The notes below the pieces were generated by a model that saw only the letters and a program-made list of their open reading frames with translations, was not told the origin of the DNA and did not search any database. A program made the position numbers and the translations under genes. Positions 7,064 to 13,684 of a stretch of DNA of 64,000 bases are shown piece by piece; within the stretch, counting starts at the first letter, position 1, and each line of letters starts with the position of its first letter. Source of the stretch: Acidobacteriota bacterium (GTDB taxonomy: Bacteria > Acidobacteriota > Thermoanaerobaculia > Multivoradales > JBCCEF01); NCBI GenBank assembly GCA_039030395.1, contig JBCCEF010000019.1:36507-100506 (forward strand), in the 5' to 3' direction.

Positions 7064-8641
7064 TTGACCCAACGCACCGGGCCGGGAACATCGTCTATCC
7101 CCATCTCCGGACTGGCCGCCGAAGGCGGTAGCCGGTCCTCCCTGCAGCGCCTGCTCGAAGGTTGGCGGTCTCATCTGGGAGCCGAAGCGGTCGCTTTCTA
7201 TCGTGACCGCCAGGGCGGTTTCGAGCGCGCGCTGGTGTGCGGTGAACCAGGCGAGGACCCGTTTCCCCATGAGGGACCGGACGATGCTCGGTGCACCTCC
7301 CGCATCGAGGTGCCGGGTGGTGTACTGGTCGCCCGCGGCGGCAGTGAATCGGCCTCCGAGGTGCCGCTGGTGGCGGTGGCGCTGGAGGCGCTGCTGCGCG
7401 CCGAGGGGCTGGACCGCGAACTCAAACAGCATCGTTTCCAGGCGCGATTCCGGGGCGTCGAGCTGGAAGCGCTCTACGAGGTGGGGCTGTCCATCGCCGC
7501 CACCCTCGATCTCGATCAGCTCGCCGAAAACGTCCTCTTGCAGACTGTGTCGCTGCTCGATGCCCGGCGTGGTGCCCTCTACTTGCGGGAAAACGATCGC
7601 TACGTTTTGCGACAGACCTTCGGCGGTTCGGCCCTGGAGGAGTTGCCGGCCGACGGACCGCTGGCCGAAGAGCTGCTCGCCATGGACGACAACGCGGAGC
7701 CGCCGGAGGGTCTTCTTCCGGAAGTGCGCCACGCGCTGGCGGTGGAAGTGGGGGAGCGCGGCGGTGTGTTGGTGGTGGGTGACAAGGAAAGCCGCCACGG
7801 CATTGGACCGTTTCAAGACGAGGACCGGCGAACGGTTTCGCTGTTCGCCAACCAGTCGGCCATCGCGATCGAAAACGCCCGTCTCCACCGGCACGCCCTG
7901 GAGGCCGAGCGCCTCGGCCGCGAGATGGAGCTGGCGGCGGAGATTCAGGGGCAGATCCTGCCGGATCGCCTGCCGGAGGTGGCGGGGCTGGAGATGTCCG
8001 GCTGGAACCGGCCGGCGCGCCAGGTCGGCGGCGACTACTACGATCTGGTGTTGACCGGCGAAGGCCGCCTCGGCATGGCGGTGGGCGACGTCACCGGCAA
8101 GGGCATGCCGGCGGCGTTGATGGTTTCCACCCTGCACTCGTCCCTCGCCCTGCTGCGCGACCGCAGCGACCTCGGCCCGCGGATGGTGGAGCGGTTGAAC
8201 CATCATGTGTACGAGAGCAGCGCTTCGAACAAGTTCATCACCATGATCGTCGCCGAGATCGACGCCACCAGCGGCAACCTGCTGTACGTCAACGCTGGCC
8301 ACAATCCCGGCATGTTGGTGCGCACCGACGGCTCCGTGGAGCACCTGACCTCCGGCGGACTGCCCCTCGGCCTGATGCCCGGCGGCCGTTACCAGGCGCG
8401 CTCCATCGTCCTGGAGCCCGGAGACTTGCTGTGCTTGTACTCGGACGGCATCACCGAATGCGCCGCGCCGGACGATGAAGAATTCGGCGAGGATCGCCTG
8501 GAGAGGCTGCTCGGAGAACAGCGCGACGTGCCGCTGGAAGAGATTCTCCAGACCATCGAAGGCGCCGTCGACCGCTTTGGCGCCGGCCTGCCGCAGGGGG
8601 ATGATCAGACCGTGGTGCTGGTGCGCCGGCGGCGGACCTAG
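7064..8641 (+). CDS. GAF-domain PP2C/SpoIIE-type serine phosphatase, RsbU-like
   Basis: 525 aa starting at a TTG codon with a ggaag site upstream. Residues about 140-290 form a GAF-like sensor domain (ALYEVGLSIAATLDLDQLAEN through SAIAIENARLHR), preceded by a further ~130-residue N-terminal region. A helical linker leads to the C-terminal PP2C domain of SpoIIE type, with GGDYYDLVL, GDVTGKGMPAALMVS, VNAGHNPGML and CLYSDGITE carrying the metal-binding Asp residues. Its likely job is to dephosphorylate the STAS protein encoded just before it in response to a signal sensed by the N-terminal domains. The three genes read as one operon. Confidence 0.92.
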   Translation: MTQRTGPGTSSIPISGLAAEGGSRSSLQRLLEGWRSHLGAEAVAFYRDRQGGFERALVCGEPGEDPFPHEGPDDARCTSRIEVPGGVLVARGGSESASEVPLVAVALEALLRAEGLDRELKQHRFQARFRGVELEALYEVGLSIAATLDLDQLAENVLLQTVSLLDARRGALYLRENDRYVLRQTFGGSALEELPADGPLAEELLAMDDNAEPPEGLLPEVRHALAVEVGERGGVLVVGDKESRHGIGPFQDEDRRTVSLFANQSAIAIENARLHRHALEAERLGREMELAAEIQGQILPDRLPEVAGLEMSGWNRPARQVGGDYYDLVLTGEGRLGMAVGDVTGKGMPAALMVSTLHSSLALLRDRSDLGPRMVERLNHHVYESSASNKFITMIVAEIDATSGNLLYVNAGHNPGMLVRTDGSVEHLTSGGLPLGLMPGGRYQARSIVLEPGDLLCLYSDGITECAAPDDEEFGEDRLERLLGEQRDVPLEEILQTIEGAVDRFGAGLPQGDDQTVVLVRRRRT

Positions 8642-8820
8642 CCCGACCTTCTCACCAGCCTTCTGCTGCGAGGGCGGACGCACCTGCATCTGCTGCGTCC
8701 TTTGGCCTCTCCGCTCCTCGACGTACTGAAAGTACGACTGCGTCGCTTCGAGGACCAAACTCCTTGCAGCTACAGGCGCCTGCGCCCTCTCGCGACGAAG
8801 TTGGTGAGAAGTTCGGGCTA
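8640..8820. repeat. About 180-bp imperfect palindrome between convergent genes
   Basis: The whole gap between the phosphatase gene (+) and the TldD/PmbA-like gene (-) is symmetrical about position 8729. The outer 19 nt match (agcccgaccttctcaccag against the complement of 8802-8820, two mismatches). The centre is a perfect hairpin cgtact-gaa-agtacg (8722-8736), and much of the intervening sequence pairs imperfectly. Both stop codons lie at its edges. It would form a long cruciform or RNA hairpin on either strand and may act as a bidirectional terminator or be a repeat-family member. Confidence 0.6.
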
Positions 8821-10161
8821 ACCGTTCCCGACGACCCCCATCGCCTCCGGGAAGGACACCGCCGGAGTGACGATGGCGCCCAGGGCGTCGTCGCCCATTG
8901 CCAGGCAGACGGTGCGTCGCCCGATACCGGCGATGCGCGAGAAGAGCCGCGACAGGCGGTCTTCCCACAGCAGCTCTCCAACCGCTTCGCCGCGCACGCC
9001 GTCGCGGATGCGGCGCACGCCACGCGCCCGCGCCCGGAAGGCGAGGGTCGCCGGGTCCCAGCACTCCACGCCGTCCAGCCAGCCGACCCACAGGCCCTCG
9101 CCGACGCTCTCGGCGAGCTGCGCGTCCTCCAGCGCGCCGGCTTCGAGGAACAGGTGGGTGCCGAAGGCGTCGTCCGACGACACGGCCAAGGGAGTCACCG
9201 GCCGCCCGAGCACTGGCGCCAGGGCGTGGTCCACCGCCGGATTGCGCACCACCCCATCCACCACCAGATCGAGATTGCGCTTGCGGGCGCCGAACAGGTC
9301 GAAGGGGAAGGGCAGGCCGCCCGGGTCTTCGCCGCGGTCGCGCAGGGTGAAGGCGGCGTCGAATACTTGGTGGCCGAGGGAGCCGGCCACCCACGAGGTG
9401 CCTTCCCGGAAGGAGCGCGACGACAGGGCGTGACGGTTGAATAGATCGAGCAGGCAGGACATTGCCTCTGGCGAGAGCACCAGGCCGTAGGGTGCCTCCG
9501 GCAGAGAAGAGGACGTTGCCCGGGAGCTTCCCCGACGGCCGCGGGCGCGCTCCAGGGTGTCGCCGCCGTCGAGCTTTGCCAGGCGTCGGGCGGATGATGC
9601 GGCGCGGCCGGCGGTGGCCTGTTGGCCGCTGGTGACTCGCAGGGTGGCGCCGGTGACCTCCGCCCGGCGCCGCAGGCCGCGGCTGTTGGCGACCACCGAG
9701 CGCACTTCGACGGTTTCGAGGTCGGCCTGTTCGTCGCTCTCCAGCCGCTGGCCGAGAACCGCATCGAGATCCGGGCGGTCCGGCGCGGCGATGGCCGGGT
9801 CCCAGCTTTCTTGGTGGGCTTTGGCGTCCCTGCCGCGCTTGGAGATCGGCCTCACGTCGCGGCCGTCCGGCTGCAGGCGGGCGAGGCCCAGGGCCTCACG
9901 CACGGCGCTGGCCAGCTCCCCGGGGGTGGCGAAGGCGGTGCGGTAGGAGCCGTGGCGCCCGCGCTCGTTGATGCGCACGATCACCGTGCGGGAGTGCCGC
10001 GCCCCGGGGGAGGTGTCCGCCGAACCGTCAGCGTTCGAGACCGTCGTGCGGTGACGGGCTTCCAGCCAGGCGATCTCCGTCTCGTCGGCCGGCGAGGCTT
10101 CGAGGGTGCGATCAATGCGCTGCTGAATCTCGGCCAGGGCGAGGAGCTCGTCGGACTGCAC
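8818..10161 (-). CDS. TldD/PmbA (TldE)-family protein, non-catalytic type
   Basis: 447 aa from a GTG at 10161. The C-terminal two thirds show the PmbA/TldD family pattern: an insertion-rich middle, the LVVDGVVRNPAVDHALAPVLGRP region, and a C-terminal sheet (GEAVGELLWEDRLSRLFSRI). TldD and TldE (PmbA) form a heterodimeric metalloprotease. The metal-binding HExxxH of TldD is not present, so this resembles the non-catalytic TldE side, and no TldD partner is in the window. An upstream start at 10332 is possible but would run into the SRPBCC gene. The start is uncertain; the family call is moderately firm. Confidence 0.7.
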   Translation of the reverse strand: MQSDELLALAEIQQRIDRTLEASPADETEIAWLEARHRTTVSNADGSADTSPGARHSRTVIVRINERGRHGSYRTAFATPGELASAVREALGLARLQPDGRDVRPISKRGRDAKAHQESWDPAIAAPDRPDLDAVLGQRLESDEQADLETVEVRSVVANSRGLRRRAEVTGATLRVTSGQQATAGRAASSARRLAKLDGGDTLERARGRRGSSRATSSSLPEAPYGLVLSPEAMSCLLDLFNRHALSSRSFREGTSWVAGSLGHQVFDAAFTLRDRGEDPGGLPFPFDLFGARKRNLDLVVDGVVRNPAVDHALAPVLGRPVTPLAVSSDDAFGTHLFLEAGALEDAQLAESVGEGLWVGWLDGVECWDPATLAFRARARGVRRIRDGVRGEAVGELLWEDRLSRLFSRIAGIGRRTVCLAMGDDALGAIVTPAVSFPEAMGVVGNG

Positions 10162-10250
10162 GAAGGCGAGCTTAGCAGTGTCTCTCGGGCCACCGGCGAC
10201 CGGCCGAGGCGCCTCGGCGGGCCGGTTCCGGTGGGCGGCTGCCGCCTTGG

Positions 10251-10742
10251 CTAGGTCCTGGCGCCTTCTTCCTTGGGCCACGCGTCTTCGGACAGAGTCT
10301 TGCCGGTTTCGAGCAGCGTCTTGAGGTTGCAAGCGACCGCCGGCCAGCCTGTGGTCACGTCCAGGTGCATGTCCGATCCGGCCTCCAGGTCGCTGTGGGT
10401 GATGGTCAGCCGGGTGTCCGGTCCGAGGGCCTCGATCAGATAGGTGACCCGCGAGACCTTGTTTGCGTCCTCGGCGTCCTTCGGGGCCGCCCAGGTGACG
10501 ACCAGCTTGCGCGGCGGCTCGATTTCGATCACTTCGCCGACGATGTCGACGATGCCGGAACCATCCGGCCGCTGGTGCTTCCAGCTCGCGCCGACGGTCC
10601 AGTCGGATACGTTGTGGCGGCCCCAGTACTGTTGGGTGAGGTCGTGGTCCATCAGCCCGCTCCAGACGCGCTGGGCGTCGGCGGCAATGTAGGCGACGTA
10701 GACGAAGTCAGGGGCTTTCTCACTGGTTTCGGTTGCCGGCAC
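10251..10742 (-). CDS. SRPBCC/AHSA1-family protein
   Basis: 163 aa from a GTG at 10742 with an AGGAG ribosome-binding site. The pattern begins DFVYVAYIAADAQRVWSGLMD, continues QYWGRHNVSDWTVGASWKH and EVIEIEPPRKLVVTW, and ends in a WPAVACNLKTLLETG helix. This is typical of the START-like AHSA1 proteins often called activator of Hsp90 ATPase-like. These small proteins form a hydrophobic ligand cavity; ligand and function are unknown. The gene overlaps the upstream ArsR-type regulator by 23 bp. Such regulator-SRPBCC pairs are common, and the regulator probably controls both. Confidence 0.88.
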   Translation of the reverse strand: MPATETSEKAPDFVYVAYIAADAQRVWSGLMDHDLTQQYWGRHNVSDWTVGASWKHQRPDGSGIVDIVGEVIEIEPPRKLVVTWAAPKDAEDANKVSRVTYLIEALGPDTRLTITHSDLEAGSDMHLDVTTGWPAVACNLKTLLETGKTLSEDAWPKEEGART

Positions 10743-11106
10743 GGTCTTCTCCTGATGACGTTTTGTGAGTGGAGGGACGGGGGGAAGCCGAGCTTCGGGC
10801 TGCGGACTCCAGCTGTTCCTTGAAATCGACGATGGCGTCCAGCCGTACATCTTCGAATTTCCCGACCCAGCGCCGGACGATCTCGGCGATCGGCACCGGA
10901 TTGAGGTAGTGCAGCTTCTCGCGGCCGCGGCGCACGGAAGTGACCAGATGGGCCCCTTCGAGGATGCCCAGGTGCTTGGCGACCGCCTGCCGGGACATCG
11001 GCAGCCCGTCGCTCAACTCCCTCAGGGTTTGCCCGTTGCGCGCATACAGGCGGTCGAGCAGGCGGCGGCGGCTCACGTCGGCCAGGGCGCGGAAGACGTC
11101 GGACAT
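10720..11106 (-). CDS. ArsR-family winged-helix transcriptional regulator
   Basis: 128 aa from the ATG at 11106 (MSDVFRALADVSRRRLLDRL). The recognition helix region LPMSRQAVAKHLGILEGAHL and the wing VRRGREKLHYLNPVPI are typical of the ArsR group that is paired with SRPBCC proteins. No metal-binding cysteines are visible. A promoter-like pair (TTGACA, 18 bp, TATCAT) ends six bases before this ATG, which would make the transcript nearly leaderless. An alternative start at 11127 (MVTYHFAM) also resembles family members but would lie inside that promoter. Likely a repressor of its own operon. Confidence 0.88.
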   Translation of the reverse strand: MSDVFRALADVSRRRLLDRLYARNGQTLRELSDGLPMSRQAVAKHLGILEGAHLVTSVRRGREKLHYLNPVPIAEIVRRWVGKFEDVRLDAIVDFKEQLESAARSSASPRPSTHKTSSGEDRAGNRNQ

Positions 11107-11112
11107 GGCGAA

Positions 11113-11142
11113 ATGATAGGTAACCATTTGATTGCATGTCAA
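11113..11142 (-). promoter_or_regulatory. Sigma-70-like promoter of the ArsR-SRPBCC operon
   Basis: Reading the minus strand, TTGACA (11137-11142) and TATCAT (11113-11118) are 18 bp apart, with transcription expected to begin at or next to the ATG at 11106. The spacer contains a ggttacc palindrome that could serve as an operator. Read by eye only. Confidence 0.5.
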
Positions 11143-11194
11143 GAGTGCAGAACCGATCGTCGATGGCTTGTCCTTTGCACAGGTAGGGGTCAGA

Positions 11195-12916
11195 ATGCGG
11201 TCCGTGATGAAGACCATGAAACGACAAGTCCTTGCCCCGCTTAGCCTCTCGCTCTTCGCCCTGCTGATGATCGGGCGGGTTACCGGTACGCCGACGGCCC
11301 GAGCAGAGGACACCGCCGACCTCATTTTGGATCGCGGGGTGTTCTATCCGGTGGTGCCGCGGGAACCGGTGGCAGGCAGCCTAGCGGTGCGCGACGGGCG
11401 CATCGTCTATCTCGGTCCCGCCGCGGGAGCCGGCGCTCTGCGCGGGGACGACACCGAGGTGGTCGATCTCGCCGGGAGGGTGGTGATCCCGGGTCTGATC
11501 GATGCCCATTCGCACCTGGCCGCCCTCGGGGCGGCTCTGGTGCAGGTCGACCTGATGGGCGCGCCGACCTTTGAAGAGGTGGTGACCCGCATCGTGCGGG
11601 CGGCCGAGGGTCTCGCCCCCGGCGAGTGGGTATTCGGCCGCGGATGGGACCAGAACCTGTGGCCCGGCAAGGCCTTCCCGCACCATCGGGCTTTGAGCGC
11701 CGCGGTGCCGGATCACCCCGTGTGGGTCAACCGGGTGGACGGACACGCCGCCTTGCTGAACGCCCGGGCGATGAGTGAGCTGGAGATTCCAGCGGACGTC
11801 GTGGATCCCTCCGGCGGTCGGTTCCTGCGCGACGACGCGGGCGCCCTGACCGGGGTATTGATCGACAACGCCATGGATCTTCCGCGCGGCAATTTGCCGG
11901 CGCCTTCGGACGAAGAACTGCGCCGCCGCATTCGCCGCGCCGCCGACACCTGCGTCGCCCTCGGCTTGACCACCGTCACCGACATGGGGGTGGGAGATCC
12001 GACCATCGAGGCCTATCGGGCGTTGGCCGAAGCCGGCGAGCTACCGCTGCGGGCGGCGCTCTTCCTAGGTGACTTCGATGAGCTCCTCGACGCCTGGTTT
12101 GAACGTGGGCCGTGGATCGACCCGCAGGGCCGGGTGACGGTGCGCGGCATCAAGCTCTACGCCGACGGTGCCCTGGGCAGCCGAGGCGCCGCCCTGATCG
12201 AGCCCTACAGCGACGACGAGGGCAACCTGGGCCTGCTCACCGCCACCGGCGATCATCTGCTGGAGGTGGCGAAGCGGGCGCTCGAAACGGGCTTCCAGGT
12301 GGGCATCCACGCCATCGGCGATCGCGGCAACCTGGTCACTTTGGATGCCCTCGAAGCGGCCTTCGGTGAGCCGCGGCCGGAGGCGCGCTTCCGCATCGAG
12401 CACGCGCAGGTGATGCGCCTGGCGGACATCGAGCGCATGGCGCGCCTCGGCGTGATCGCTTCCATGCAGCCGACCCACGCCACCAGCGACATGCCCTGGG
12501 CCGGCGATCGCGTGGGGCCGCGGCGCCTGGCCGGCGCCTATGCCTGGCGCAAGGTGCTCGACGCCGGCGGCCGACTCGCCTTCGGTAGCGACTTTCCGGT
12601 GGAGCGTCCGGATCCGCGCCTCGGCCTGTACTCGGCCCTCACCCGACAGGACCTCGACGGCCAGCCCGCCGGCGGCTGGCTGCCGGGGGAGCGGCTGACC
12701 TGGCCGGAAACTCTCCAAGCCTTCACCCTCGACGCCGCGTATTCCCTCTTCTTGGAAGACGAGATCGGTTCTCTGGAGATTGGCAAGCGGGCCGACCTGG
12801 TGGTGTTCGAAGGCGATCCCGGCCGTCTTTCGCCGACCGCGATTCCGACCCTCGCCGTGGACCTGGCGGTGGTCGACGGCGAAGTGGTCTATCGACGGGA
12901 GGAGTCCATTCCGTGA
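11195..12916 (+). CDS. Exported amidohydrolase, YtcJ-like (amidohydrolase 3 family)
   Basis: 573 aa from ATG 11195, which sits behind an aggggt ribosome-binding site. A signal peptide follows (MKRQVLAPLSLSLFALLMIG, cleavage near ARAED). The metal-dependent hydrolase motifs are the His-x-His of DAHSHLAALG, the mid-barrel FRIEHAQ and IHAIGDRG, and the C-terminal SDFPVE. The composite beta domain closes around both ends (DGRIVYLG, KRADLVVFEGDP). YtcJ-like proteins hydrolyse amide or related bonds of unknown small molecules, here outside the cytoplasm. The next gene overlaps by 4 bp, so the two form an operon. Confidence 0.92.
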   Translation: MRSVMKTMKRQVLAPLSLSLFALLMIGRVTGTPTARAEDTADLILDRGVFYPVVPREPVAGSLAVRDGRIVYLGPAAGAGALRGDDTEVVDLAGRVVIPGLIDAHSHLAALGAALVQVDLMGAPTFEEVVTRIVRAAEGLAPGEWVFGRGWDQNLWPGKAFPHHRALSAAVPDHPVWVNRVDGHAALLNARAMSELEIPADVVDPSGGRFLRDDAGALTGVLIDNAMDLPRGNLPAPSDEELRRRIRRAADTCVALGLTTVTDMGVGDPTIEAYRALAEAGELPLRAALFLGDFDELLDAWFERGPWIDPQGRVTVRGIKLYADGALGSRGAALIEPYSDDEGNLGLLTATGDHLLEVAKRALETGFQVGIHAIGDRGNLVTLDALEAAFGEPRPEARFRIEHAQVMRLADIERMARLGVIASMQPTHATSDMPWAGDRVGPRRLAGAYAWRKVLDAGGRLAFGSDFPVERPDPRLGLYSALTRQDLDGQPAGGWLPGERLTWPETLQAFTLDAAYSLFLEDEIGSLEIGKRADLVVFEGDPGRLSPTAIPTLAVDLAVVDGEVVYRREESIP

Positions 12917-13665
12917 ATCCAAAGTCCTTGCGCCCGAAGATCCTCCGTAGCGCCTCCCTCGCCGCTCTGCTGGCGGTGATGGCGATCACCTTGCCGGCGG
13001 CGAAGTCGCTGGCGCAGGACGAGTCTCTCCCGGATCTCCGGCGCTCGATGGTGGACGAAATTCGGACACGCGGGGTCGCCGATTCCCGAGTGCTCGATGC
13101 GATGGTCGCGGTGCCGCGCCACGATTTCGTGCCGGCATCCCAGCGCCCGAAGGCCTACGAGGACAGCACCCTGTCCCTCGGCCACGGCCAGACCGTGTAC
13201 CAGCCCTACATCGTGGCGCTGATGACGGAACTGCTGGATCTCGGCCCGAGCGACAAGGTGCTGGAAATCGGCACCGGCTCCGGTTACCACACGGCGGTGC
13301 TGTCGCGCGTTGCCGGCCGGGTGTACTCGATGGAGATCATCGAGCAGTTCGCCCGCGACGCCCGCCGGCGCCTCGACCGCCTCGGCTACAACAATGTCGA
13401 AGTGCGGGCCGGCGACGGCTACCAGGGCTGGCCCGAGGCGGCGCCTTTCGACGCCATCATCCTGACGGCGGCGCCACCGGAGTTGCCTCAGTCCCTCGTC
13501 GACCAGCTACGGGTGGGCGGCAAGATGGTGGCGCCGGTGGGGGAGTTCTTCCAGGACCTACGGGTGATCAAGAAAACCCGCGACGGTATCGAGACGGAGA
13601 GCGTCATTCCGGTACGTCTCCAGCCCATGGAGCGGCAGGAGAACCGCTCTCTCGTGCCCCCCTGA
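12913..13665 (+). CDS. pcm: Protein-L-isoaspartate O-methyltransferase with a signal peptide
   Basis: 250 aa from a GTG that overlaps the amidohydrolase stop (GTGA). The first ~35 residues form a signal peptide (SASLAALLAVMAITLPAAKS, then LAQD). The rest is a standard PCMT: VPRHDFVP, SLGHGQTVYQPYIVALM, SAM-binding VLEIGTGSGYHTAVL, and the acidic strand-2 region VYSMEIIEQFA. The enzyme methylates isoaspartyl residues in damaged proteins for repair. An exported form is odd because S-adenosylmethionine is cytoplasmic, although leader-bearing PCMT-like proteins are annotated in other bacteria. The fold assignment is firm; the compartment is inferred. Confidence 0.92.
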   Translation: MNPKSLRPKILRSASLAALLAVMAITLPAAKSLAQDESLPDLRRSMVDEIRTRGVADSRVLDAMVAVPRHDFVPASQRPKAYEDSTLSLGHGQTVYQPYIVALMTELLDLGPSDKVLEIGTGSGYHTAVLSRVAGRVYSMEIIEQFARDARRRLDRLGYNNVEVRAGDGYQGWPEAAPFDAIILTAAPPELPQSLVDQLRVGGKMVAPVGEFFQDLRVIKKTRDGIETESVIPVRLQPMERQENRSLVPP

Positions 13666-13684
13666 CCGCCGGACGGACGACGTC

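Noticed and set aside
6956-9394. 812-codon minus-strand frame across the phosphatase gene
   Set aside because: It overlaps two firmly identified genes and reads as Arg/Gly/Pro-rich noise; a consequence of high GC at third positions.
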